Shown: in pieces, positions 23,576-36,100 of the stretch
Layout: each line of letters starts with the position of its first letter
How positions within the stretch are numbered: the first letter of the stretch is position 1
NCBI GenBank assembly: GCA_009363875.1
Contig: CM018698.1
Span: 52,482,067-52,546,066 of the forward strand
Direction: 5' to 3'
DNA length: 64,000 nucleotides
Source: Mikania micrantha
Taxonomy: Eukaryota; Streptophyta; Magnoliopsida; Asterales; Asteraceae
Notes under the pieces: generated by a model
Database searches by the model: none
What the model was told of the DNA's origin: nothing
Seen by the model: the letters and a program-made list of their open reading frames with translations, nothing else
Program-made: the position numbers and the translations under genes

Positions 23576-24310
23576 AGCTCGCCTATGTAAATGAGATCTT
23601 GCCTTAACGATAAAAAAGTTACATAGTAACGCCTCAATAAGGAAAATCTTGTCTAGAGAAGAGAAACCTCGCGTAAATATCGTTGAGTTAACATAAAAAT
23701 TGAAAAGTATATAATCAGTCACATTAGTGACATTTACACAAAAAATATCACCATGTCAACAATATATTCAATTCCTCGGTCAAAGACTCAAAGGCCAAAT
23801 TTGAATTTTTTCTAGTTCATGGCTAAAACCTTAGCCACTTTGACCGACGTTAAAAATAACTTTTTATGTAATTTACTCTAATAATAACTTTTATATAATT
23901 GAACACGAGTACGACATGATTGGCATCTCTCACACGTGTTTTTTTTTTACTATTTTGTAATAAATTATTTATTAGAATGCAAGAATGTAACCCTCTTTCT
24001 CCTTTTCAACCCCACAACGGATGTAATACAAAGAGTTTTTGTATTTATATACAAGTAAGTGATAAAAAATAAGGATTCCATTCGTGATCTCGTTAAATAA
24101 TTAGAAGCACGTTTATTGCTGAAAAAAAAGCTGATTTTATTTTTTTTTATCTTTTAATTTATCTTAAAGTAATAAATGTGCATATTTTTTTTATTGTTTG
24201 AGTTAATTTCCAAGGGCAAAGTGACAAAAAAATATTCAAAAAAAAAAAACTATGTAGTTAAAAGAAGCTCGCATAGATGCTTGATCATGTCTTGCTATTT
24301 GGATTAAGTC
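23576..24310. other. intergenic DNA, no feature seen
   Basis: A gaagctcgc word occurs near both ends (about 23573 and 24264), but no element could be defined. Confidence 0.4.
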
Positions 24311-24318
24311 TATATGAT

Positions 24319-24606
24319 CAATGTTTTGAAAACCGGACCGGACCAGCCGGTCGGACCGGTTGAACCGGGAACCGGTGGTCGGAACGGTCCGGTTAGGGGT
24401 TCTGGGCCGTTTTTGGTGAACCGGCCGGTCGAACCGGTGGTTGGACCGGAAAACCGGTGGTTGAACTGTTTTTTTTAATTTTATATATATATATATATTT
24501 ATAAAATATATATAAAATCATCCGGTTCTTAAATCCGGTCCGACCGGTCGGACCTCTGACAAGTAAGGAGACTGGTTCGACATCCGGTCCGGTTATGAAA
24601 ACATTG
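24319..24606. mobile_element. hAT-type MITE, 288 bp
   Basis: The exact 8-bp duplication TATATGAT lies at 24311-24318 and 24607-24614. The ends read CAATGTTTT and AAAACATTG. Subterminal regions are packed with ccggaccgg/ccggtccgg words that pair with each other. There is no coding capacity. Confidence 0.9.
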
Positions 24607-24614
24607 TATATGAT

Positions 24615-25477
24615 AGAATTTGAGGAGTTGATCCATAAGCACATTCTATATCGATATACTTACAAATCATGAAATAACTTTTTATTTGATGGATAATAGT
24701 AACAACTTTTCTTTCTTTCTTTTTTTTTAAATTGTGGAAACCCACTTAAGTAGTAAATTCTCCGGATCTTCCCAATACCTGACTAACCAAAGGGAACTGG
24801 TAAAGCGTGACTGCAAACAAACTGGTTGGTCGCCTCCAAAGAAAACCGACCTTAGACTATGTGTACTTATCAAGCTCTCATCGCTCTACGTAGGCGTCAC
24901 ATAAACAATTAACATCATCACCCACACATCACTCCACGTAGACCAGAATGGGATCGAATGGATAGAGTTCGAGTGATGAATAGGTCCCGACTCGTTCTTG
25001 AACTTGGTTCAAAGATTTGAAGATCCTCTGTGTGTATTCTTGATGTCTTTCGGTTCAGAATGAGATCGCACAAGTTTATGTGTGTTTAATTTGATTAATG
25101 TGTTTACGATTTACTCAATTATTGATGACATCCATTGTTCGTTTAACAGCTGGTTGATTTACACACAATTGTAGTCTATTTTAGGAATTCAGTATATGGA
25201 TTGATTCGGATTTAAATGCAAAACGCGGTGGTGTTCAAAATTTTAATATATAATTGCGTGTTGTACGATTTTGGGGTTGGACCGGCCATCGAAGCCTCGA
25301 ACTCACGCCAGTGTCTGTGAAAGGAGGAAGATTCCAGGTTGACAGTTTTGGAAGATTCCAGGTTGACAGTTTTAGCCCTTAGAGTTTATGTGTTTGTACC
25401 CATTTTGTTTAAAATTTTCTTGTGCTTATTATTTTATGTAGTAACTTTCCAAAGATTTGTTTTATGAATTCTTATAA
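24615..25477. other. intergenic DNA with one short tandem duplication
   Basis: No gene was recognised. The block ggaagattccaggttgacag is repeated in tandem near 25328-25370. Confidence 0.45.
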
Positions 25478-25816
25478 CAATTTATGACTATTTTATTTTT
25501 ATAAAGCTTTTAGTTGATAGAATATTATTAAGCATATATATCTTATGCAAATCTAATTTATCATATTCGTACATATATGTTAAATTTTATTAAAGTATAT
25601 GTTAAATTTTATTAAATTCACATAATTAATTTAATTTAAATCTTATACAAATCTAATTTATCATATTCGTACATATATGTTAAATTTTATTAAAGTATAT
25701 GTTAAATTTTATTAAAGTTGATTTTATAAACATTGAATTAGTTTTATTGATTTCTTAATAATGTTTATTATTGTATGTTTATTTACATACACACACATAT
25801 ACATGTGTGAGTTTAG
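25478..25816. repeat. 339-bp direct duplication flanking the Athila insertion, left copy
   Basis: Nearly identical to 56570-56908. It starts caatttatgactatttta and ends gtgtgagtttag. Inside each copy a block of about 70 bp (aatctaatttatcatattcg and following) is itself repeated. The ends are not TG/CA, so it is not an obvious LTR. Confidence 0.85.
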
Positions 25817-26073
25817 ATTGTTGGATCGATTCCTTTGAGTTTGATTTAGAGATGAACATGGAATTGATGGTTTGGGTAATTCCATGTGATTTAGGTGCGT
25901 AATTATGCATTATTATGAGTTAAGTACATGGAATGTGGTGATTGTTTGTGTGTTTTGATGATTTGCAGGTTTTCGGGCGAAGAACATGGATGGTTGATGT
26001 TCAAGGATCAAAGGGTGGTTGAAGAATGGTGTTTGGAAGGCCAAAATATCAGAAAATGAAGATTTCCATGAAG

Positions 26074-26174
26074 TGGCGTATCAAAACGGCGTATTGGTGG
26101 CGTATCACAGAGGAAAAGCAACTCGGAAAGCATGGCTGGCGTATCATACGCCAGAGGGGGGCGTATGATACGCC
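26074..26174 (+). repeat. cluster of GGCGTAT near-palindromes in the Athila 5' LTR
   Basis: Full 15-bp units GGCGTATCATACGCC (26138-26152) and GGCGTATGATACGCC (26160-26174) are preceded by three ggcgtat half units (about 26074, 26088 and 26099). The cluster ends about 40 bp before a TATA-like box. It is repeated in the 3' LTR and again in the element's 3' interior. Confidence 0.88.
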
Positions 26175-26213
26175 TGGGGCTCCCAAAAGTTCAGATTTTT
26201 CCCGTTTTGCCAC

Positions 26214-26222
26214 CTATTTAAG
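26214..26222 (+). promoter_or_regulatory. TATA-like box of the Athila 5' LTR
   Basis: ctatttaag is followed about 20 bp later by a cctagggtttcgac leader-like sequence. The same motif is kept in the 3' LTR at 55181-55189. Confidence 0.4.
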
Positions 26223-27053
26223 CCCAAGAACCTAGGGTTTCGACTTATCTTCGACTTTGACGACTTTTTGAGGTTCTAGGGGGCTTCCAAGGCTTGGGAA
26301 ATCATAAATTAACCATTCCAAACACCTCAGAGATTCCAGAATTGATGTTAGCACGTGATCGAATGCAGATGTTAGGCTAAATTCCTCGAGATCATGCCTG
26401 GGTGAACGGTTAGTTAGGGTTAAGGATTTGTATGGTTTCAATTGTAATTGACTTCAAACATTGTGTGGTTTCCATATCTTAATTTGTTTGGATGTTGCTT
26501 TTCATATTGAATTGAATGCTTTGGCTTTTCTGATTCAATTGAATGTTCATCATTTTTCAGTTTACAATTGCGAAACATTGAACACTAATTGGATTATTAC
26601 TTTCAAATTGGTATTGGTGATTGACATCCTAGGTTTAACATTAGTTGGTTTTAATCAATTAATTTATAAAATCAGGTTTTTCAATCATAAGTGTCCGTTC
26701 ATACGAGAAGTCACAAGTCATGTCTATGTGATTGTTGTAACCAATTGAACCATAAAGATTCTTACTTTCTTTCTAATTCAAAACCCGGGTGTGATTCATT
26801 TGCTTCATTGAATTACAACTTATTTACTTTCATTGTTACTTTGTTACCAAGTCATTTTCTTAACCACAAGTTCAACAAACCATCAATCGATTTTACAATT
26901 TTTAGTCTAGTTAAGTTAGGTTAAATCAAGTAACGATACACCATCCACATAAACTCTTCGTGGTTCGACACCCTACTTACCCTACTAGTTAAGGTAGCTA
27001 GGAACACACTCATTAACTCTTATTTGATCGGTACTCCGACGTCGGTCAAATTT

Positions 27054-27071
27054 TGGCGCCGTTGCGGGGGA
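27054..27071 (+). promoter_or_regulatory. primer-binding site, tRNA-Asp
   Basis: TGGCGCCGTTGCGGGGGA starts five bases after the LTR and matches the complement of the tRNA-Asp 3' end with one mismatch (27066). This primer is usual for Athila. Confidence 0.85.
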
Positions 27072-27186
27072 GTTAGTGCGCTTGGTGTTTGTTAATTGAT
27101 TTTATTAGGTTTTTGCTATATTTTTCATTTCTTGTCTTTTCTTTGTTACGCGAGGTTTGTTAGTGTGCAGGTAACAGGTTGATTGC

Positions 27187-28782
27187 ATGCATACTCGGTT
27201 TTCAGGTCGGGACTCGCCATTGGAATTTGATCCAGAGATCGAGAAAACTGTGGGGATAAATCGGACATTACAAAGACTAGGCAGAATAGTTACTCCGGGT
27301 TCTAGAAACACCAATCAAACCGAAGAGAGTTCAAATCAGTCTGTCCCTATGGCTGATCAGAACAACCAAAACCCACCACCACCACCACCAATTCCACCAT
27401 TCAATCAGTATGCTCACATACCACCACCAAACCCAAATCCAATTATCCCACAAAATCTGTTCAACCAAAACAACCCACCACCAAACATACCGCCTAATGT
27501 CATGCCTAATCTTAGAATGGCACAAAACCCACTGTTCAATAATCCGAACCGAGGAGCCAATCCAGGAAACAACCTTCATGAGAAAGATCACATCTCAGGT
27601 GGCGGGATCAATTCGGGGGAACATGGATCTTGGCACAAGGAGTTGCACGAAGAGGAAGATAACAACAACTACCCACCTCATGGGGAATATCATGATGAGA
27701 ATTGGCAACCCCAAGGCCCACCAAATCATCCAAATCATAACCATTATGGGCAAGGTGGATGGAATGGACAAGGAGGGTGGAATAGGCAACCACCCATGCA
27801 TAACTACAATAGGAGATGGGGTTACAACAACCCCGGTCAAGGATGGCATCATAGGGCTCCTGTTCAAGGAGTTGACAGTCACTTTAGACCAACGGTGACT
27901 CAAAACCCTTCACCCATTGTGCCTCCATTGCTAAGAGGAAGGTCATTTGAGATAAGGCCACAATACCTGGCCATTATTCCAAACTTTAGAGGGACAGCAA
28001 CTGAAGAGCCATATGTTCATTTGTCTGAGTTTGGTGCCATCTGCAGCACCATTGGTGGCCAAGGATTCACCCCGGATGAGGTCAAGTTGAATTTATTCCA
28101 GTTCTACTTAAAAAAGAGAGCCAAGCAATGGTTTCACACACTACCATCTGGTAGTATCTATACATGGGAGGAAATGCAGCAACTGTTTTTAGATGAGTAC
28201 TACCCCATGAGCAAGACAAGTGAAGCCAGAAATGCCATCAGAACCTTCCAACAACAATCGGGTGAATTGTTACATGAAGCATTCACTCGGTTCAAGGAGT
28301 TGCTTAGATTTTGCCCACATCACCAAATTCCAAAGTGGGAGTTGATTAAAGCCATCTATGATGGCCTAACACCAGAAGACTTGAAGTTTGTCAGCTCCAG
28401 GAGTAATGGAACATTCTTGACCAATTCAGAAGATGATGATTGGGAGCTGCTTGAAAGGTTAAGTAAAGGCTCAAAGACTCAAGCTTCAGGAAGCAGGAAG
28501 GCAAAACATGTTATTGGTAAGCCAGGAGGGGAGTATGTGACAAACGAGCGATTTGAAGCCCTTGAGAGACAAATAGCAAACTTCAACAGAACTTCATGTA
28601 AGAATAATTCTAATGTTGCTAATGTTTATGATGTTTGCAATTTTTATGGTGATATAGGTCATTTGGAGCCGGAGTGTATGATGAATATGGGCAGAAATGA
28701 GGAGGTGAATCAAGTCCAAGGCTTGTTCCAGAATGACAAGAGAAATAATGACATGAACTCCAATACATACCACCCGGGTTTG
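27187..28782 (+). pseudogene. Athila gag, 5' part (interrupted by the Tekay insertion)
   Basis: A 532-codon open frame begins MHTRFSGRDSPLEFDP, the kind of start common in Athila gag. A proline/asparagine-rich region (about residues 50-240) leads to the retrotransposon gag domain (about 255-400), with FQFYLKKRAKQWFHTLPSGS, FLDEYYPMSKTSEARN and LLHEAFTRFKELLRFCPHH. The tail has a short cysteine region (CNFYGDIGHLEPEC) resembling a zinc knuckle with a missing cysteine. The protein would coat the element's RNA. The frame is cut at codon PGL by the Tekay element and continues at 41339 in the same frame. Confidence 0.9.
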
Positions 28783-29580
28783 TGTAACATCAGTGCCGGA
28801 AGCATTGTCGGAACAGTGATCTCTACAGTAACTCGTACAGTAACTCAGGTACACACTACATGAAACTATGTATATGTTATTGACACTTAATGCTTGACAC
28901 TAAACTATTATGCTATTGGTCTGAAATCTGCTTTAAACCTCATGGTTTAACAGTCAGAAACACATCAGACAACACAGAACTGACACACATATGCTTGATT
29001 TGATGCTATTATGTATAAACGAATGCGAGGTTAAACAGAACGAAACCATAACGGTTGTTGTTACAAAATGCTAAACCGACGAATTATTCGTATAGGTGAC
29101 GATCTGTATGAATAAATCTAAAAGTTTAAAGTTCTGAAATGATGACTGGAAAGTAGAAAACAAGAATCAGAAAGCCAAACCATCGTCGTGTTTGTTCGAA
29201 TGACGATTCGAACGAATACGCGCGATGGTGACTCGTTCTGACGAAACGAAAACGAAAACGATACGTACGATAATAAATTTAAGGAAATATAATATTTCCT
29301 ATTTTACAATTTTGAAACTCATCAGAAATAAATTAAAAGGAAACTATTTTAATTAAAATACGTAAAATACGCAAAAGAGATAACGAAACGCGTATTATAA
29401 TAAATTACGATAAATAATTCAAGAAAAATGATATTTAAAATAATTACTAGAAATAACCACCTTCCAAACATTTAAAATAAAGTCATTTTTATTTAAGTTA
29501 CAAAAACACGCGAGTAGCGTTCCGGAAACACGACGAAAACGAGAACCAAGCAACCGAAACGAACCCGAATACCCACGGGG

Positions 29581-29588
29581 TATTTAAA
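29581..29588 (+). promoter_or_regulatory. TATA box of the Tekay 5' LTR (mutated)
   Basis: TATTTAAA stands where the 3' LTR has the canonical TATATAAA (38607-38614). Both are followed by acaccaaatgagtcc and a CT-rich tract, so this is the likely core promoter. Confidence 0.6.
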
Positions 29589-30024
29589 CACCAAATGAGT
29601 CCAACTACCTCATTTATTTCATCATTCTCTCTCTCTAAATCCATTTTCACGAACCTTTCTCTCTCACTCTAGAAACCAACTTCAAAACGCGATAACTCAC
29701 TCGTTTCTCAACAAAATCGGGCATTCTTGGTGTCCACTCGAAGCTCTTCATGCCCTTTACCTAGAAGTACAACTGATCTGGAGTTTTATCCGGCCAAATT
29801 TGAGGTATGAAGCTTTGAATCACACGAAACTTAGGGTTTTCTTCACCCAATTGTTCAATCACCCCTTAAACCGGTTTTAAACTGAACCCAACCCGACCCA
29901 AGGCTTCCTTTCGACTTTCGCATGGTTTAGGACGAACCAGGGCAGGAGGGGGAAGGTCATGGAGCTGTGTTGCAGCTCAGACTCGATAATGATACTAACA
30001 GATTCGTGATGACCACTGGCCGAA

Positions 30025-30480
30025 CCCCTGGTACTCGCGAATTTTCCTGCCAAACCATGCAAAGGTGGCGAACCCTCTTCCCTGGGCGAACCTACTCACC
30101 TAAAAACTTGCGTGCCAACCTGTGTTCACGAACTCCCGAACCTTCTTTTCATGCACCACAGCCGAACCCTCAAAGAGCTGCGAACCTCACCACTGGCGAA
30201 CCTGCATGCAGCTCCCGCACCTCGGCCACGAACCTGCAACATCATTCGCGAACCTACGGATTCAAATCCCATCAGCCGAACCACACAAGCCACAAACTTA
30301 CTCACCACCGAACCAACACGAGGGCACCTAGATGATACGAACCTATGAGCTGCAGAGACTTGACCGCAAACCTCCAAGACTAACGAACCCAGGATGAGTC
30401 AGCTCTACTCAGCCAAACCATTACCTAATCTTAGGGACGAACCTTAGGGTTCGTAGGGTAGCAACCATGGCGGAAATGCT
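30025..30480 (+). repeat. CGAACC hexamer-rich block in the Tekay 5' LTR
   Basis: More than a dozen CGAACC words occur at irregular 15-45-bp spacing in otherwise non-repeated sequence. The 3' LTR has the same block at about 39050-39480. The words keep one orientation. Confidence 0.85.
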
Positions 30481-30589
30481 AACCAGCCGAATCGTCCTTT
30501 GAACAAACCTAGACAAAGCAAAGAGGTTCGCTGGTCAAGGGTTAAGCGGATGCAAATTCATCTCGTTGCAGCTCATACGTTCAGTCCAT

Positions 30590-31000
30590 CAAAAAAAAAA
30601 TGGTTCGGCCCAAGCGAATAAAATGGCCCAGCATCATCTGTTGGTTTATGTAACTAGCTTGGCCACCCCTTGTTCGGCCCAAACCATTTATACGTATCAG
30701 TTCACTCTTCGGCCCAAGTAGGATGCGGCCCAATTCAATGTGTTGGTCCAAGTGGCTTTTGCTTAACCCATGGGACCAATTCAGCCCAATTGATCTTTCT
30801 CGGCCCAAAGGACTATTGGCCCACCCTACTTAACTGGACTCACACACATAACATTCGGCCCAAGACTTATTGATCGGCCCAATTGGGTTAAAATGCAATC
30901 TAGTATTCGAATTAAAGTGTAAGAATGACTTACATGGGAAATGGGATTGGTAATCTCATGTCTTATGACAAAGGTGGCACATTATGACACCCAATCAAGA
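30590..31000 (+). repeat. cggccca-rich segment present only in the 5' LTR
   Basis: Words of the type ttcggcccaa recur about ten times between 30600 and 30890. The matching part of the 3' LTR is deleted. Confidence 0.6.
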
Positions 31001-31440
31001 TTTAACCTTAAATCAATGATGAAGTGTTATAAATCTTAACCTAATTAAAGTAATTGTTACTAAAGCCAATAACAAATAAACGGGGCCGAATGGTGACCGC
31101 GACTCACACGTGTTGGCCAACTTTAAGGCTAACACCTATACGCACACTATTCACCACGACTTATACTTATAAAGTGCAAACAATTTGAAAATCAATACAG
31201 GATCGTGAATACAACAACAAAGACAACAACGAGCGCGTGCATTCTTGTTTTTACTTAGTCAACCACTCCAAACACAAGGTGAGTTCATTTGCCCCTTTTC
31301 AAACATATTTGTTTTTACCGCGGGACTGAGAAGCATGTTATACATTTTAAACAATGATTGAAATGTTTATCAAATGCTTTTACACATATTCATGATGCTA
31401 ATAGTAATACTTAAGCTTTAAACTCTTACTTTGGAAGCTA

Positions 31441-31720
31441 TAAACTTGTAGCTTAAACTAGATGCTTGATGCTTATACTACAAACTTGAAGCTTAAACTA
31501 GATGCTTGATGCTTATGCTATAAACTTGAAGCTTAAACTAGATGCTTGATGCTTATGCTACAAACTTGAAGCTTAAACTAGATGCTTGATGCTTATGCTA
31601 CAAACTTGAAGCTTAAACTAGATGCTTGATGCTTATGCTATAAACCTGAAGCTTAAACTAGATGCTTGATGCTTATGCTATAAACCTAAAGCTTAAACTA
31701 GATGCTTGATGCTTATGCTA
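31441..31720 (+). repeat. tandem array, 40-bp unit, 7 copies
   Basis: Copies start at 31441, 31481, 31521, 31561, 31601, 31641 and 31681. The core of each is gcttaaactagatgcttgat. The 3' LTR has only five copies (39881-40080). Confidence 0.95.
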
Positions 31721-32976
31721 TAAACTCTATGCTCAAACTATATGCTAATACTTGAAACTAAATGCTCAAAGCTATGATTGTATGCGAAATGCTAAGCTTG
31801 TATCTATTTATGGGCTACGTAATTGCTAAACATTGCTAGAGCAAAGCTTGTACCCATGCATTGAGATACGTGAAAGCTAAACTATGAGGATGCTAAGCTT
31901 TTATCTATATATGAGATACGTAAATGCCAAACATTGATAGAGCAAGGCTTGTGTCTATATATGAGATATGTAAATGCTAAACTATTTGTGTGTGCACAGC
32001 TTGTGTCTATATATGAGATACGCAATTGCCAAACATTGCTAGAGCAAGGCTTGTATCTTTATATAGGAGATACGTAAATGCTAAACTATTCGGATGCTAA
32101 GCTTAAACCAATTCATGAGATACGTAATGGCTAAACATTTCTAGAGCAAAGCTTGTATCTAGCCGTGGGCTACGTAAATGCTAAACATTGCTAGAGCAAA
32201 GCTTGTACCCACGCATGAGATTGGTGAAAGCTAAACTATGATTTGTGAAACACTGGTGCTTGTATAACTTACTCTAAAGCTAATCTACACGAATGCTATA
32301 AACTTGTAAACTTTGAAACAGTATACTAAAGCTATGATGAAGACTGGATTGAATGGTAGGTAAAATGCTTAATTATCCTTAACAACAATGTCATATGCGG
32401 ATTAGTATGTGGTGGGATGGCGTCTGGGCGGGTTGTAGGCTCGACCCTTTCGTATGCCCTTTATATAAGCATACCGATTTGGATATTACATGTGATGTTA
32501 ATGAGGTTAAGGTTTTACCGAAAGAGGTTTGCTAAAGCTATTTTAAACTTATAAACTATATAAACTCACCAACCATTGTGTTGACTTTGTTTTCTTACAT
32601 GATTTCTCAGGTGATGCACGGGTCTAAGCTAAGGCACAAGATTGCATACTAGGATGCCCAGATAGAGGACCTAGTATACTTTTGGAAAGCACATTTTTTT
32701 GTTATTAAATACTAGTCACTTTTGATATCTTGTACAGATACAAGATAGTAACATTTGATTCTTTTGAAAGGTTTACTTAGTTAAATTACTAAACATTGAC
32801 ATTTGTAATTTAACTTTGTAATCCTAGTTAATGTTATATTGTGCTTTAGTTATTCTTGACATTGATGCTATGTAAACAATCTGATCATCATGATTATCAC
32901 TCACGATATCGCGCCCCGAGAACCTTCCGCCCGGCGGGGAAGTCGATCCGTCCCGCCTGTTCGGGGTGTGACAGAT

Positions 32977-32988
32977 TGGTATCAGAGC
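32977..32988 (+). promoter_or_regulatory. Tekay primer-binding site, initiator tRNA-Met
   Basis: TGGTATCAGAGC begins three bases after the 5' LTR. Confidence 0.88.
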
Positions 32989-33142
32989 TCAAGGTTATAG
33001 AAAATAATAGGTCATTTACTTAAAACGGTTTGGCATAGACTATAACTTAGGGACCTCATGTAGAGAACATAGGATCTAAGTTTGCATTGTGTCTTCTGCA
33101 TTCGATCACTGCACTAACCAATATCTTTTGGTTATGATCAGA

Positions 33143-36100
33143 ATGCCGCCCAGAAGACAACCGACCTCTCAAGTCTCTGCACCACACTCATCTACCCCTA
33201 CACCACCTGATTCACCACTACCGCCACCTCCTCCTCCTCCACTTAATCCACCTCCAGGTTCGAGCACGAATCAGATACTCGATCCTGCTACTATTGCCTT
33301 GGCAACACTTCTGAGCAGCCAACTGACGAATCAACTGAAGGATGTCATCCCTGAGATGATTAACAGGATCCAAGGCCACGTCAACAATTCTGGTCACACT
33401 ACTGGAGAAGCTAGTGGAAACACTGGCACTACTTCTGACTGCTCCTACAAGTCATTCGTAGGATGCAAACCACCAAACTTTACTGGTGTTGAAGGAGCTG
33501 TTGGACTGATCCAATGGCTATAGAAGATGGAGAACACCCTGGACATAAGCGGTTGTCCAGAACATCATAAAGTTCGCTATGCAGCTGGGTCTTTTAGCAA
33601 GCGAGCTTTGACGTGGTGGAACTCCCAGATCAAAGCTAGAGGAAGGGATGAAGCACTAGCCATGCCTTGGGCGGATTTCAAAATCCTCTTAAGGAATGAA
33701 TTCTGTCCCAAGCATGAACTACAGAAGCTTGAAGTGGAACTCTCCAATCATGTGATGAAGGGAGCTGATCACATGACTTTCACTACACTCTATCATGAAT
33801 TGGTAACTTTGGTGCCAGAGATGGTGCCAACACTGGAAAAGCTGATAGACAGATATGTAGTAGGACTACCCTCTTGCATCCAAAGCATTGTATTGGCTGC
33901 AAACCCTGCAACTCTGGAGTCAGCCATCGCCCTCTCAGCTAAACTCACCAGTGTGATGGTGAAGTCAGGAGTTTTGAAAGATGACAAGGGGAAGGCTAAG
34001 GAAGAACCGACAAAGAAACCTGAGTATCATCAAAAGAAGAAACAAAAGGTCGTCAAAAACTATGCGATGGCCACTCCTCTGAGACAAGCTCCTGCAGCAC
34101 CTGTTAATACTGCACCCAAGAACTATGTTGGAGTGCATCCTCAATGTACTCACTGCAAGTATCATCATCATGCTACCGCACAGTGCAGGAAGTGCACGAA
34201 TTGTGGTCGATTTGGCCACTGGGTTGCACAGTGCCGCTCTCCCGCAACACAAGCTACCAACAATGCTGCTTGGGCATTACCTCCACCACCACCACCAGGA
34301 AACAACAACATGGGATGCTACAACTGTGGAGAAATGGGTCATTTCTGCAGAGACTGCCCAAAGATAGTGCAACAAGGAGCACAAGCACCTCGAGGACGGG
34401 CTTTTGTCATCGGAGCCAATGCAGCACGCCAAGACCCTAATGTGGTCACTGGTACATTTCTTTTACATGACTCTTATGCATCTATACTGTTTGACACTGG
34501 TGCAGACCAGAGTTTTATTTCATCTGATTTTGCACGTCAACTTAATCTTACTGAGGAAACTTTAGACTCCCCTTACATTATCGAAGTAGCGAACAGGAAG
34601 CAAATTACAATTAGCACTATACTTAGGAACTGCCCACTTACACTCACTGATCACACATTTGCCATCGGCTTGTTACCGATGGAGTTGGGCAGTTTTGACA
34701 TCATTGTGGGGATGGATTGGCTATCTCTCAATAGAGTAGAAGTCATCTGTTCCGAAAAGCTACTTCGGATTCCAATGGCGAATGATCGTGTATTGGAAGT
34801 TCGTGGGGACCAAGCAAAACGAAGTGTCAAAATCATATCTTGCATCAAAGCGCGTAAGTGTCTACAAAAGAAATGCATAGCCTTCTTGGCTCACGTGGTG
34901 GAAAAGGAGAAAGACAAGAAAACGATACAAGAAGTGCCGATAGTAAAGGAATATCCCGAAGTGTTTCCTGAAGATCTACCCGGTTTGCCACCTGTGCGAC
35001 CGGTAGAGTTTTTCATTGACTTGATTCCTGGACAACACCTGTTGCCAAATCTCCTTACAGGTTAGCACCTTCGGAGATGCAGGAATTGTCGAACCAACTA
35101 CAGGAGCTACTCGACAAAGGTTTTATCCGACCGAGCTACTCACCTTGGGGAGCTCCGATTTTGTTCGTGAAGAAGAAGGATGGATCTTTTAGTTTGTGCA
35201 TAGATTACAGGGAGCTAAACAAACTAACCATCAAGAATCGGTATCCATTACCGAGGATTGATGATTTGTTTGATCAATTGCAAGGAGCTCAATATTTTTC
35301 GAAGATCGATTTGAGGTCCGGGTACCATCAAATCAGAGTTCAAGATGAAGATATACCGAAGACGGCGTTTCGTACCAGATATGGGCATTACGAGTTCATG
35401 GTGATGCCTTTTGGGTTGATGAATGCACCCGCGGTTTTCATGAATCTCATGAACCGAGTGTGCAAGCCGTATCTAGATCAATTTGTCATTGTTTTCATTG
35501 ATGACATACTGATCTACTCTAAAAGCAAAGCAGAGCACGAGCAACATCTTAGAATGATCTTGGAACTATTGTAGGAAGAGAAACTCTATGCCAAATTCTC
35601 TAAGTGTGAATTTTGGTTAAAAGAGGTTCAATTCCTGGGTCATGTAGTTAACAATGAGGGAATACATGTTGACCCTGCCAAAATCGAAGCAATAAAGGAC
35701 TGGGACACTCCGAAGACGCCGACGGAGATACGTTCCTTCCTGGGTTTAGCAGGCTATTACAGAAGGTTTATCTCAAACTTTTCTAAGATAGCCCTGCCAC
35801 TCACAAAGCTAACACATAAAGGCGAGCCGTTTGTGTGGGAACAGAAGTAGGAAGATGCTTTTCAAACTCTGAAAAAAAAAGCTATGTGATGCTCCAATCT
35901 TATCTCTCCCAGACGGTTGTGATGACTTTGTAGTGTACTGTGATGCATCCCATCAGGGACTCGGCTGCGTGCTGATGCAACGAGACAAAGTTATCGCGTA
36001 TGCCTCGAGGCAACTGAAAGTTCATGAGAAGAACTACAATACTCATGATTTGGAACTGGGAGCAGTGATATTCGCATTAAAGATTTGGAGACATTACTTA

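Larger units (their letters stand above)
25865..27048 (+). repeat. Athila 5' LTR
   Basis: It runs from TGATGGTTTGGG to CGACGTCGGTCA, 1184 bp. The 3' copy differs at only scattered positions, many of them C/T or G/A. Confidence 0.93.
28783..32973 (+). repeat. Tekay 5' LTR
   Basis: It is 4191 bp, very long for an LTR. In order it holds a core promoter (about 29581), a CGAACC-rich block (about 30025-30480), a tandem array of 40-bp units (31441-31720), and a longer array of related aaacattgctagagcaaa units (about 31780-32235). It is longer than the 3' LTR by a block of about 560 bp (about 30530-31105) and two 40-bp units. Confidence 0.9.

Noticed and set aside
25478..25816. LTR of a small terminal-repeat element (TRIM)
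   Set aside because: The repeated unit lacks TG/CA ends and no primer site or target duplication was found.
27331..27903. Long frames opposite or offset to gag
   Set aside because: Shadows of the gag frame in a proline/asparagine-rich region.
29967..30377. Several overlapping frames suggesting a small protein
   Set aside because: They fall in the CGAACC-rich LTR block; the frames arise on both strands and differ between the two LTRs.
31441..31720. CRISPR-like regular repeats
   Set aside because: Units of 40 bp abut head to tail with no spacers, and they lie in a plant LTR.
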